A stretch of DNA of 64,000 bases from Gremmenia infestans. Its lineage: Eukaryota; Ascomycota; Leotiomycetes; Helotiales; Hamatocanthoscyphaceae. A model generated the notes under the pieces. That model did not search any database and had not been told where the DNA came from. It saw nothing but the letters and a program-made list of their open reading frames with translations. Of the stretch, positions 11,873-23,328 are shown in pieces. The position numbers and the translations under genes are program-made. The stretch is from assembly GCA_032629725.1 (NCBI GenBank), contig JAFEVB010000037.1:124001-188000 (forward strand), in the 5' to 3' direction. Position 1 is the stretch's first letter. Every line of letters starts with the position of its first letter.

Positions 11873-12252
11873 GTAGTGTAACGCCTAATCAGTAGTACAG
11901 TAAGAAGCTCCAGAGAGAAGGGGGGATAAGAGGGTATACCTACCCTACCTACCTTACCTTTAGCATACGAAGGAAAAGGGGTAGGAAAGGGAAGGAAAGG
12001 CGGGAAAAGTACCGAGTATGAAAACGTGTAGAATGACGAATGACGACAGATAGGTGCGGTAGGTAGGTGTAGAGGCGTAGGTGTAGGGTGGGGTAAAGAG
12101 GAGGGGCGGACAACATGAAACGAGCAGGGCCGAGCAGGCCATACATACACCCCAGATTATCTTTTAGGTTGCAGTAATGCGGTATTCAAGCAGCATTAGT
12201 GGGAGGGAAGGAGGCGTGGGTTTTTTTTATTATTTTCATTGTTCCGCTGCCT

Positions 12253-12279
12253 AATAATAAATAAATAAATAAATAAATG
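12253..12279. repeat. (AAAT)n microsatellite
   Basis: About six AAAT units flanked by AATAAT, in intergenic DNA. Confidence 0.88.
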
Positions 12280-12344
12280 CAGTAATAATAAGAATAGCCA
12301 TTTTAAGCTTTAGTGAAGTGAGCTTAAGCTTGAGGTTGAAGTTG

Positions 12345-12410
12345 ACACCACACCACACCACCACACCTTGCCCTTATTGGCAGTGCGATGCGTGCGATGC
12401 GTGCGATGAG
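12345..12410. repeat. CACAC-CA tract and 9-bp GTGCGATGC tandem
   Basis: A CCACA-type tract at 12345-12366 is followed by three near-perfect copies of a 9-bp unit (GTGCGATGC) at 12383-12410. A GTACG/GGTAC-rich stretch comes next. Confidence 0.75.
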
Positions 12411-12474
12411 TGCGGTACGGTACGGTCGGTATGCGTGGTCAGATGAGATGGGATGGTGGCCGAGTTGACACGAT

Positions 12475-12500
12475 TGACTGACTGACTGACTGACTGACTG
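12475..12500. repeat. (TGAC)n microsatellite
   Basis: Six and a half perfect TGAC units in intergenic DNA. Confidence 0.9.
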
Positions 12501-12817
12501 CTGTAGGAGACATTTCTTACGGAGGTATAAAAAAGTAAGTACCTAGCTCTGTTTAGAAGCATACTTGTATAGTTATTATTATAGTTATAGTTATGGATTA
12601 TACCTAGGTATGATGCATTATGATGAAATGCTTTGGACATTAGGGGGGGAGACAGCTGTTGCTAGTTGGTTAGATTATGTCTGCCATGTGAAGTGATATC
12701 AGTTCTCACTGCTACGAAGTATTTATTTCTACAGAGTTTCAGGGTCCAAGCTAAAACTTTACATACAGTACGGACTGTACTTTGTACCGGTCGGTACATC
12801 TGCATTAACGACAGTAG

Positions 12818-12853
12818 CCAACCCAACCCAACCCAACCCAACCCAACCCAACC
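12818..12853. repeat. (AACCC)n pentanucleotide repeat
   Basis: About seven perfect CCAAC units. It resembles a telomere-like C-rich strand but is not the TTAGGG repeat of filamentous fungi, and nothing else suggests a chromosome end. Confidence 0.9.
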
Positions 12854-13320
12854 TACCAGTCAACCAATCTGTAAGGCCACCACCATCAGCAGCATCCCCA
12901 TCATCATCATAGTTCAGCACTAGATGCTATCTCATCACATGGTGGTAGGGTCGTTGCGCGAGTAAGGGGGGAGAGGGGGGGTGGAAGCAATTCTTCGAGT
13001 GAGGCGAAAGGTGGCACCAACATGTCGTAGGTGGCTTGATGCACAGTAGGGTACAGCAGCAGTACAGTACAGTACCTAGCGATCCATCAGATACGAGGGT
13101 ACAAAGAAAGCACCTACGTAAGCAGCTGGTACGAACTACCGGTATGGATCAATCGCAGGTCGTGTCTCTATCAATCACTAGGTACATTCATCCATCTTTG
13201 TTCTTTCTCTGTTGCACGCATCTATATGATGCTACCATGATGCTACCACCACAAGCACAAGCACAATCACAATCACAACATACCTAGGTACTGTGTTAAC
13301 AAATCCTCCTCGCACAGATG

Positions 13321-13354
13321 CATACATACATACATACATACATACATACATACA

Positions 13355-13388
<34 letters not shown>

Positions 13389-13398
13389 CATACATACA
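13321..13398. repeat. (CATA)n microsatellite, 78 bp
   Basis: About 19 CATA units with one interruption near 13383. This is the longest tandem repeat in the window. A TACCTAGGTA palindrome lies 30 bp before it. Confidence 0.95.
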
Positions 13399-13874
13399 AT
13401 GTTACAATTGTAAATACCAAATCCATGGTATTGGTTTGACCTACCTACCATACCCTACCCTCCCTACACTACCTTACACTCCGCTGGAAAGTGTCGTGAG
13501 GAATTCAGTATCGCACAACCTACTAATACACGTATATGTATGTCTCTCCTAAATGCATTCCCAAAAGAACCCAAAAAATAAAACAGTTCATGCATCCATC
13601 CATGCATCCATCCATCTGTACGCTACATGCTCTTGCCCAGCCAAGCTCAGTATAATAAAGCAGTTACAAGTAAGCGTTATTAGATTCCGAGTCTTTTCTT
13701 TTTCCCTTTTGTTTTTGATTCCGCCAAGATAGATACAGTACGGCTTTTCACGAAACACAATATGCTGCATGCATGCATATCGACCCTTCCAGCCTGCTCT
13801 GCTCAGCGGGGAAGAAGTAATACAACACAGTCGAGACTGCGTACTATACGGCGGTAATTTTATAGACATGCTAT

Positions 13875-13902
13875 GCCTTGCCTCGCCTTGCCTCGCCTTG
13901 CT
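13875..13902. repeat. (CCTTGCCTCG)n 10-bp tandem
   Basis: Nearly three copies of a 10-bp unit in intergenic DNA, about 1.2 kb beyond the 3' end of RAX2. Confidence 0.8.
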
Positions 13903-15147
13903 TCATTACTCCGTCCGTACTCCGCACAATCAACATATCACCGACCGACCAAACGAAAATCTCCGTTAATTGACATGTCGTATGTATCTTATCGAGTGTT
14001 CCTTGGACAGAGGAATGTGGTTGCCGAACCGAAGTAAGGGGGGGGGGAAGTTGTGTTAGCATATTGATTAGCAGCAATGCAATGCAATCCTCCTTTACAC
14101 GATTATGATTACGATTGTTACACGGGACATGTACTCGTATGTACTTACTGTATGTGAATGGAGGGATGGAGTTTATATGACATGCATCAGCATGTCACCG
14201 CTTGTGTGTGCATGCATATAGAAACCAGATATTATCACTTTCTGCCTTTTTTTTTCCCCATGGAACGCTACGCTGCGCAGGGCAGGGCAATGATGGCGTG
14301 CTCTCTCTCAATTAGTATTGCATGATTCTGTCGTTTCCGAGTCCCAATTTAAAGGGAGATACCTAAGCGCCTTGAGTAGTTTTGAGTAGATTCAAGTAGA
14401 TTGAGGTTTATGTCAGGTAGGTCAGGTAGGTTAGAAGAAAAGAATATCTAAATATGCTATTACAAGTATATTTATTACACCCGAGTATGTTTTAGGCAAA
14501 GGTCTATACTCGACTCCACCCACTCACTTCACAAGCTGTCGACGACGTTTCCCTTACAATTTAACACGTAAAGTCGTGGGAATATTCTAGGAGCAAGTTC
14601 ACAAAAATGACCGTGGACTGCTGCACAATCTATATGATGATTGTGTTCATCCTCAGTGGTTTCGAAATAACTAGCCGTAGCAACACCGTGATATGGCTGG
14701 AATCACAATAAGAACTACCAAACCGAAAATATCTTTTTCGAATTATTCATTACTTCTTTGCTATGCCCAAATTGCAACGACTTGTACACTACAACATACA
14801 GAGATGTGGTCCCCGCCACCACCCTCTCGCAGCCTTATGACGGGACCGCAGAATAGATTATCTTACAAAGAGAACATTTTGTGGGAAATCATCGAGGAGT
14901 AGTAGCTCTAAACATTAGGCTCTCCGTAATCGAAAAAAAAAGAAATAAAGTGCGATAGCCGTAGATCTAGCACATGGTGCTTCTCATCAAAAGAGGCCGT
15001 GTGGAAGCTCGTAGAGCAGAGAGCTATCTGCTCTGATATGTTCAACGCCAAATGGTATGCCGCAAAAGATCGACACGAAGAGTAAAAATCGCCAACCGGC
15101 CTATCCAGAACGCCTAACCAAACCATACGCCTCAAGTTTACCATCTT

Positions 15148-18100
15148 TCATATCCTCGCTGATTGTTTCTCAATCCCGCTCCGGCCTTGGCCTAGATTGC
15201 TGAGAAGCTCATCGGGACGTATTCGTGACATGGCATTGCTCCTATCATAACTGTTGGTGGGTGCAGGCATGTAACCTTCTCGCTTTCTTCGGACACGTTC
15301 AGCGATGACACCGGCAATAACTATCAGGAAGATCAAGCCAAGAGCGACAGCCAAGGCAATGAGTACAATAAAGCCTCTAGCGATCTTCTTGTCTGTAAAT
15401 CATGTCAGTACGGTACCATAAATTGTCGTTCCGTGTAACTTACGTGGTGTCGCAAAAACATTTTGCTTGGATATGAAGATCTGGGAGAGACTACCACCGG
15501 TGTTGGAAGCAGTGCTCGTGAGCGCGAAAGGCTGGAAAGTTGACCCGTCGAACAACGCGGCAGAGGCATTGCCGAAGCCTGGAAGATTGAGAGATCCGGT
15601 AATCATTACATCCTGGGCTACAGGTACTAGGTTGGACGATGCATGCTTCTTACTGAGAGGAAGCACCTGAAGGCCCCGGATGCTCGTGCCGCTTCCCAGC
15701 GTGTTTCCGACAGAGTTCCAAGATGAACCGTCAAATTTCATTAGGAACGTTGAACCATTGGTAGCGGTACCCGAAACCCAGAGTTGGGAGGCATCACTAT
15801 TCGCGGCGGCAAGTGCAGTTACAGGCCCCGGAATGGTCTCAGCGCCCGCTGCGACGGCCCAGGTCTGGGCTTTAGCATCGTAAGTTACAAGAGAAGAATT
15901 CACACCATTCACGGACAGTGCACCTCCAACAATCAGGGAATTCGTACTGCTCCAGACCATAGCGTTTGCAATACCATCAAGATTATCGCCTGGCCGGTCC
16001 CATTGAGCCGCAGAAGTAGCGAAGAGGCACACTCCTGGGCATGACAGGGAGCCTGCCTGAGAAAAATTGCCACCAACATATACATCACCAGATTTACCAG
16101 GTCGTACGGAAATGGCATTGACAGCAACATCGCCTCCGCCAAGAGCTGGGGGCTGGATATTGAAGGTTGAGGTGACAAGATTGAATGAAGCAAGTCCATT
16201 TAGTTTACCACCGTTGACAGTTCCAGTAAGGGAGCCCCCGGCATAGAGATTGTCGCCCTGTACAGCCAGAGCTAAAATAGTCGAGTCGCTCGAGATCTCG
16301 GAGCCAACACCAGTGATCGCGTCGGAGTTTGAGCCATTGATAAAGACAAGATTGCTGATATCAGAGCCATTTGTCCCGGTCGCTGTGAAATGCCCACCAA
16401 GAATCGTTACATTGAGGTTACCGTTCTCGTGAAAAAGGCCAGTAACGACACCCGTAACATTTTGGCTGCTCGTGCTCGTAGCTCTTTTCGTCAAGCTGCT
16501 TGATTGCGCTGACGCTGGTTGAATCTGCACAGGTAACGTGCTAAGGCTCGATGAAGTCGAAAGCGAAACTGCACCGTTGGCGTTCAGTTGCGAGGAAGAA
16601 AGAGAGCCAGCGAACAGAGTTCCACCACCTGGTATATCTACAGCAGTGGTGAGCTCTCCGTTGATTGCAATAGTAGAGACGTTCAGATTTTGGAGCCAAT
16701 CGGCTCGAGACGGCACCCAAACAGCAAACCCGGTAACAGCTATTGATTTGCTCTTTCCCGAAGCAATGGTTTGGTTGAACTCTCCCGTGAGGGTTATCAC
16801 AGTCTCTGGCACGTCAGTAGTTACATTTATCGAAATGGCGACAATGGTTTTCACGACACCGTTGACGCCAGCCCCTAATGCTGCCCAGGTATTCTTTGAC
16901 GTGTCATAGGCAGCGACATGGCTTAAACCACTGGTTCCCCCAGCACTCGTGTTTGTGAACTTTCCTCCAGCGTAGAGTGTGGTCCCATTTAAGAGCAAGG
17001 TGACGACCTCCCCATTCAAACTGCCACCAGGAAGCTCTTTCGCACCGGAATCACTAATTGCAAGAATATTCTCATAAGTGTCTGTCGAGAGATTGCCTCC
17101 GACATAAGTGGTGCTTCCTGAAGTTACTAATGTGTTGACTCCTGATCCTGACGGCAGACTCATACCTGCTTGATCGAAGGTTGAATTGGCAAAATCAGCG
17201 GTATTAATCTCTGCTTTGGTAGGGTCGTATTCGAAAAGGCTATTCAGTCCTCCAGTTGAGGATATGAGGGTAAACCCTACACGTTGAGCGACGACGGAAA
17301 GATTGGAAGTAGATTGGCCAACACTTGGTGAGAGGGTTATCGAGGGCTGGAAAGAACTTGTAGCTGATTCAACATAGCCGAAGTATATCTGGTCGTACTT
17401 ATCGAAGTTGTTAGTTTGTGAGATGTCCGTTGTGAATCCGGCGGCTGAGGAACCACTAGCCATAACACCCGTGACATTGACATGGCCTCTAGCTGAGCAG
17501 CTGTCGTCCTGCATACATCCAGGGGTGTATATGTTGACAGAATAGTTGCCAGACTGTTTGATAGTCGGCAAGAACACAACAGAGGCGGAGGTGGTATCGT
17601 TCACAGCTAATGTCAAGTACTCCGACACACTTTGGTGTGATGGAGTGACAGTCCAAGGACCGGTAGAGGTTGTGTTTGACGCTATTTGGCTACCGGCGCA
17701 GGTCGGTTCATTGAAGTCATTGATCGCGTAAGCAAAGATGTCGTTCTCGAAGAGCTCAATCCCATTCAAGCCGCCTCCATCGCCATACCAGGCTGAAATA
17801 TCGATCTGAAATTTATCCATACCAACTAAATTCACAAAATGAAAGTCCTGGAATTGCATGCTCGAGTTATTACTTAGAGGGCACTCCGAGGAACATGAAG
17901 CGTTTTGGCCTGTCGCGGGATCAATGTAGGTGAAGTTCATGATCCCATTCAATGGCATAGCAGTGTATCTCCACGTCTTTGTGCCTCTGCCGTCTTGGTG
18001 AGTGTTGTACAATCTCAACCTCGTGGGCTGGAATCCAAAGCCGAAGTCTGCTTTCCAGAAGCCTGGAGTATCATCGGCTAAAAGCCAAGTGCTGCCGGAA

Positions 18101-18927
18101 CCATCTGTACCGTCCGTCTTGCAGACAATATTCTGTGGGTCGCTAAAGCCCGCCGTTGATGTAGACGAGCCAGACGTGATGTTTGCCCCAGAGATGTTGA
18201 CAATCTGTTGATCCTGTTTGGTTGGCGCAGATGAGTTTCCTAGGCCTGTGAAACCACCCCCAAAGACAATGTGGCTATTGGCGGCCTTGGTAATGGATGT
18301 GACGGGTCCATTAAAACCTGCAAACGGTAAATTTGTCCAGCCACTACCTCCAACCCAAGCAATAGCATTTGTAGAATTTGCACCTCTGAAGCTACCTCCA
18401 ACGTACACTGTATTTGTATCTTGATCGCAAAGCAATGCTGAGACTTGTCCAGATAATCCTGTCAGAGGGATAACGGTGGACGTAGTTGGGTCAAACATGG
18501 CAGCCCCTGAAGATGGCATTCCCCCCAAGCTTGTGAAATTACCTCCTACCACAATCCCCGCGAGCGTTCCGTTCTGCAGCACAAACGGGCACATGGCCTG
18601 GATACCCGCATCCGCTGATGCTAAAGTCGCAAAACCTCCATTGGGAAATTGTGACTGAAGTGACTGGCTACCATTGGTGAGGAATCCATTCTCATTTTGG
18701 CCTTCGAATTGATAGAGGGAAATGCCGTCGAAGTCTCCTACCAGTGCTGTCCTCCCCAAATCGTCCAAATTGAGATTCGCCGAGGGTATTGGGTTGAAAG
18801 TGATGCCATGCGAGGAGTGTGTAAGGGATGCTAATAGAAAGCCGAGTTGTAGTAGGCGCGGTGGGTCGCCGGCTGGACTCAGCCATGAAGAGAGCTTCAT
18901 CGCTGACCCCGAAGATTGTATCGACAC
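15148..18927 (-). CDS. RAX2: Rax2-like cell-polarity membrane protein
   Basis: A 1242-aa type I membrane protein of the Rax2 family, which marks growth sites and helps polarised growth in fungi. An N-terminal hydrophobic signal segment (about residues 22-40) is followed by a large, Asn-glycosylation-rich ectodomain. The ectodomain has repeated short blade-like motifs (GGxF/GGNF, for example VVGGNFTSLGG and VYVGGSFRGAN), suggesting beta-propeller folds. One intron, 15393-15443, separates the ectodomain from the last exon. That exon encodes HKKIARGF, one transmembrane helix and a short basic cytoplasmic tail ending in EKQSARI. A second in-frame ATG nine codons downstream would give MKLSSWLSP, a more usual signal-peptide start. 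Exons of 3484 and 245 nt close in frame. Confidence 0.93.
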
Positions 18928-20708
18928 GACGCGACGCTTTCACTCCATTACCAGCCTGAGCTTGATCGAGGTATCGAGGTATTAGCGACGGCCGGCGGAC
19001 GTCGATATGGACGACAGTTCTTCTCGCCGTGTAACGAATGTCGCGTGGTGTGGGACCGAGATGTCGAAATGAGGAGGTGAGGGAGAAAAGAGAAGGAGGA
19101 ACGATCTCTCGCTAGGGCGCCACTGATCTGGTGCAGGGCGGGCTTGGTGCTGTGCGGGCCGGGTCGGTTTCGCCCAGACCTCGTAAGTCGATGTCGAATT
19201 GGATGTTGACGTCGAGGTCAAGCCTATAGTTAAATGAAGGTTCTGGTAACAGATGCTGCTAAGGTGAGAGATGCGCTGCGCCTGGCAGTTTGAATATCTC
19301 GTATTATTTGTTATCTGCCGGCTTGAAGTGCGAGTATGGTCGGTGTCGGTGGGCTGTGAGGTGCCCGGATTGGCGGTATTAGGACAGACAGAACAAGACA
19401 GTGGTGGATTGAATGGGTGTGAGTCAAGGAGTGGATGGATTGAATATCGCGATGTGATGTGTTGTCGTATTGTAGGTAAGTATACGAAGGGACTATGGTG
19501 GGTGTGGTTTGTAAAAGAGCGTGGCTAGGATCTGTCAGGGCCGGCTTTTCCATAGGTCTCGTACGTGTATTTGCATGTACGGAGTATATGAGTGTGTTGT
19601 ATACATGGACAAAGGTACGTACCGATTAAACACGAGACTGATGAGGTACTTGGGCTCAAAGGAGTGACTGAACTGGAGCTTAGCACATGTATTATTGTAC
19701 CGTACTGTGAAGCAGAAGCAGAAGCCGGATCTTGGGGCTGGAAGTCAAAAGAGGATTTCTTGAGGAAAGTGCAATCTCCTTTTCTCACGAAACATACTCC
19801 GTCCCGTGGCTTGTGCTGTGGCTTGTGCGCGCAATACAATCGTGTCATTTCATTCTGTCTATCTGGTTGTTCAACCTCTCAAACACATTTTGCTATAACT
19901 TTCTATTTCTATTTCTATCTCTATGATTCTGTTTGAATGCAGAATCAAGCGTATAGGGCCCGTTTGAATTTAATGGGATTATTCTATGGTTCCTAGGCCA
20001 ATTTTAGACTCTCGAGGCATTGGCCAATGAAATCCGTCACACAGCCTGTGTAAGAAACTTGGTACACCACCAGCACCGTGCTGTAAGATCGACCGTCTCT
20101 TGTGGTCCTGTAGAAGAGCAAAAGCAAAACACATTGGGACCAGAATCGTCGCACCGCATCATGGTTTGAGAAATGACTGCGAAATCACATGGAATAAGGA
20201 AGTACTGTACGACAGACAGCTGTCTGCTTGTTGATTTTCCTCAGGGGCTCGCTGTGGGCGACCCCTCCCCCCTCTTTTATATATATATCAGATAGGGTGT
20301 TTATAACAGAATCTGAAAACTTTATTCTTTAAAGAAACATCACCTCCAAAGAGCCCGCTGGCAAGGATTGACTTTCGTGGGAGATACTATAACTTCTGCT
20401 GCATAACACTGCGGACACCTTTTTCACCATGGCCGCCAATCGTTCTACATACATGGAAACATGTTTCCCCACCACGATACCACGATGAAGTACGACAGGT
20501 GAAACGGAGAGCCACAACGTCTTTGATGAGCGAAGGGCATAGTTATCAAACAGATTAGTGGTGACATTAGAATTAGAATCGGGGGTACGGCTGCCAGGCG
20601 AGGATAATAAATTCAGATAGGATACCATTTGCCTTCACGACGGAAAGCCTAAACTGGGCCGCGGATTCTTCTTTGTTGAACTCTTCAATCTGGGTATCGT
20701 TGTGTCTC
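18928..20708. other. 1.8-kb intergenic region upstream of RAX2
   Basis: No convincing gene. The part next to 18927 should hold the RAX2 promoter and the far end the LCL3 terminator. It contains a short TATATATATA run near 20278 and one TACTGTA (20203). Frames of up to 114 codons show no recognisable domain. Confidence 0.6.
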
Positions 20709-21542
20709 CTACTTTTGCTCATTGATGGCAGCCGTCCGGGTCTTATAGTCCCTTGGACTCTCATAATCCTTCAACTTCCCCGCCCACATTCCCAATTTCT
20801 TCTTCTTCGCCACCTCCTCCGTTTTCCTATATGCATTCTCGAAATTCCCAAACTCAGCTCCCATCTTGGCCTCATAAATCGTAGCAAACCCAGCTTTCAG
20901 CATTTCCTTGCCCACATCCTTCCGAAAGAGAAACCTCCGTACCCACACCGTAGCTACGACACGCTCGTATTGATCTCTTTTGTAGATGTAGGCCCGCACT
21001 CTGCGATTCAAGATGTAGTTTCGAAGCCAGAGCAGAGCCTCTTCGGAATAAGGCTGGGCGGGTTTTCCGAAATGCGCTCCTTCCGGAGCGTCTATTCCTG
21101 CAAGACGAATATGTATCTTCGTGCAATCAGCCTAAAAAACTCTGTACAAGGTGTATTCAGAGCATACCGTATTGTTCTTCAGAGCTTTCTTCTCAGGTAT
21201 CTGCTTCCTGCCTGGCAGCCAACCCCATCCCGTCAACCTCCCTCCCGGCGTATGGAAAAGGTGAAAGTTGTCCGCATCACCCACACTTGTGACTCTTCCA
21301 AACAGGCTCCTCTTTCGAAAAAACTTAGGCCGAATGTATGAGGCCGCGGGGATCCTGCGCAGGTAGGAGCGGTAAACACTGACGGAGGCCAGGATTGTTG
21401 ACGTGAGAAGTATCGTTGGAATTACGGTTCGAGGATCTGTGTAGTGCCGCCAATCCGTTGCATTGAGGCTCTCTGTCCATGGGACAGAACCTTTCTTGTC
21501 GTCGCTGTCCCTTTCGGAATTCGTGGACCATGGCCATCGCAT
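20709..21542 (-). CDS. LCL3: LCL3-like membrane-anchored staphylococcal-nuclease-fold endonuclease
   Basis: A 260-aa protein of the fungal Lcl3 family, membrane proteins with a thermonuclease (SNase) fold, reported at mitochondria in yeast. The start MRWPWSTNS matches the family's usual N-terminus. A transmembrane helix lies at about residues 40-58. The SNase-like domain follows, with [15 protein letters not shown], then [12 protein letters not shown] and a basic C-terminus. One intron, 21117-21167, has donor GTATGC, a CTGAT-type branch site and acceptor AAG. It was chosen because it joins KNNT to [12 protein letters not shown]; a competing acceptor would leave a 36-nt intron and add five foreign residues. 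It lies 204 bp downstream of OGG1 on the same strand. Confidence 0.9.
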
Positions 21543-21746
21543 TATGTTGCTTTGTAGAGGTGGGGAAGGATAAGAGCTCTCTCGGTTGAAGTTCCCATGC
21601 CAAGAAATTTTTGGAGACCAACACAAAATTACCTGATCGAAGCAATTTTCAAGGATACGAATTCTAGCAGGTCTATATGTACTTGGTTGAGGCCGTCATG
21701 GTACAAATGATGTACAGTTCATTTACAATATGATATTGTATTACTA

Positions 21747-23048
21747 TTAGACAAACCTTCGTCTCTTTGCTCGTTGACTCCTGCTATCAAGAACCCCGTT
21801 TGGCTTCTCGTCCTTCACCTCATCTACCAAGTATTCTCTCTTTATAATGACTTTCGACTCGACAATATTTCCATCCTCCTTCTTGATCTTGACTTCGTCA
21901 ATGTCTACCTCCACCTTAGTTGTCAGCCTTTCCGAAAAGGTCTTCAGGTCGGCAGCAAAAAGCACCGAATGTGCCCATCCAGCTTCTATGCCCCATAATT
22001 GTCTGAAATAATCTCCCACGGCATCATAAGTAGCCTTGGTGAGGCTCTTATGCTTCCCCTTGCCAAATTTGTAGTCACGCTGAGCTATTTGCCATACGTG
22101 TGTATCAACAGGTACAGCCTCACCCCAGCCCAGCCCCATTAGACAAACACAATCTGCAACTTTTGGGCCAACCCCTTGAAGTTGAAGAAGTTCTTCGTGA
22201 GCCGTCCGATATCCTTCCCGGCCTCCAGTGGGTAGCTTTTGGTCCGGATCATCGCTGTAATTGCACAAGCTCTCCAGCCAGCCCTCGGGCTTTTCTTTGG
22301 CGACTATTCTGGCCGTCTTGGCTATGTATCCTGCACGGTAGCCAAAACCAAGCTCTCGGAGGTGTCCCTCAACTTTTGACCCAGTGAGAGCTTCCGCAGG
22401 AGGGAAGTCATGAAAAGCCTGGTCATCAATATGGCCTATTAAGGGTCCATAATGTAAGCATAAGTTGTTAACCTGTAAAGTAATGTAAGTAAAAGAATTT
22501 CGAGCAAAAACGCCATTCGTACCATCTGCGATATTCTCACAATGTTATTGTTGCTGCTGCATATAAACCCAACGAGAGCTTCCCATGCGTCTTGTTTCAG
22601 AATACGGACTCCAGTGAATTTTGGAGCCCTCTTCTTGAAATTGGCATCTACAGAGGACCACTGCTCATATAGAGAAGTCAGATCCGGAGTGAGATTCAAG
22701 TACTGCTTAATAAGTGCCTCGGTTTCCTCATCCTCGTTTAAAGCTTCAAGCACTGAGGTTTTGGCTGAAGCATTTGGACTTAGTGAAGACGTGCTGTTTG
22801 GTCTGATCGATCGATAATGAAGATGGGTGTCGTCCTGTTTCAAGGAGAGTATTTTTCCATGTAGGGCACAAGTCCTATCTTAGAATTAGCCCCTGTTTTA
22901 GGAACTCGAGAGGATCTTGTACCTACCATTCTTCATTATTCAACTTCTTCCACCGAAAGGATTGGCCGCAGCGTAGTGTGGTATCTAGACAGAGCTCCGC
23001 AAGGCTTACTGGAAGCTTCCGCCATTCAGATATCCGTAGATTTGCCAT
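21747..23048 (-). CDS. OGG1: 8-oxoguanine DNA glycosylase/AP lyase (OGG1)
   Basis: A 399-aa base-excision repair enzyme that removes 8-oxoguanine opposite cytosine. The N-terminal OGG domain (CGQSFRW) is followed by the HhH-GPD domain: LVGFICSSNNNI, then GPLIGHIDDQAFHDFP, then the hairpin GVGPKVADC with catalytic Lys262. The PVDTHVW motif carries catalytic Asp281, 19 residues later as in the human enzyme. The C-terminal tail is basic (QRAKRRRFV), a plausible nuclear localisation signal. Two introns, 22473-22522 and 22875-22926, give exons of 122, 352 and 726 nt that close in frame. It is divergent from the U2AF gene across 280 bp. Confidence 0.96.
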
Positions 23049-23328
23049 ACTTGGCAAGTGATTGGAGATTCTGAGTTAGGTAAATTGTTGGAGGCTCTGT
23101 CTGTATTATGTAAGGGGGCAGACAGGGGTTATTGTTTTGAGCTAGAGGATCTGGTGGATCAGTGCTTTAGCGCGATAGAACATCAGCATCGCATCCACCA
23201 AGAAAAATAACGGGCTGGTCTCTTGTCGCATCAAACTCGATATCGCAAGTTGTCCACCACACCTAAGCTTCGTTGGTTTGACAAACCTACAGAGAAGACC
23301 TTGATCAGATCAACTTCTTACCGCCACT
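23049..23328. promoter_or_regulatory. Shared divergent promoter of OGG1 and the U2AF gene
   Basis: A 280-bp gap separates the ATGs of two divergent genes, so both promoters and 5' UTRs must fit here. No TATA box is evident. Short CT-rich and CAACTTC/ACCACACC stretches precede the U2AF start. The boundaries are defined by the genes, not by recognised elements. Confidence 0.55.

Larger units (their letters stand above)
11138..15147. other. 4.0-kb gene-free, microsatellite-dense region between two convergent genes
   Basis: This separates the zinc-finger gene from the end of RAX2. I see no supportable gene. It holds at least eight different tandem repeats within 11.8-13.9 kb, six TACTGTA/TACAGTA copies, two TACCTAGGTA palindromes (12601 and 13281), and a run of about ten G near 14037. 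It may include a long 3' UTR or a non-coding transcript, but the sequence does not show that directly. Confidence 0.7.

Noticed and set aside
12818..12853. Telomere-like AACCC array
   Set aside because: Unit differs from the TTAGGG telomere repeat of filamentous fungi, and genes continue on both sides.
12361..13398. CRISPR-like array of short repeats
   Set aside because: These are direct tandem microsatellites without spacers, in a eukaryotic genome.
21132..21167. 36-nt intron in LCL3
   Set aside because: Too short, and it would insert ADCTK before IHIRLAG; the 51-nt intron with AAG acceptor restores the family sequence.
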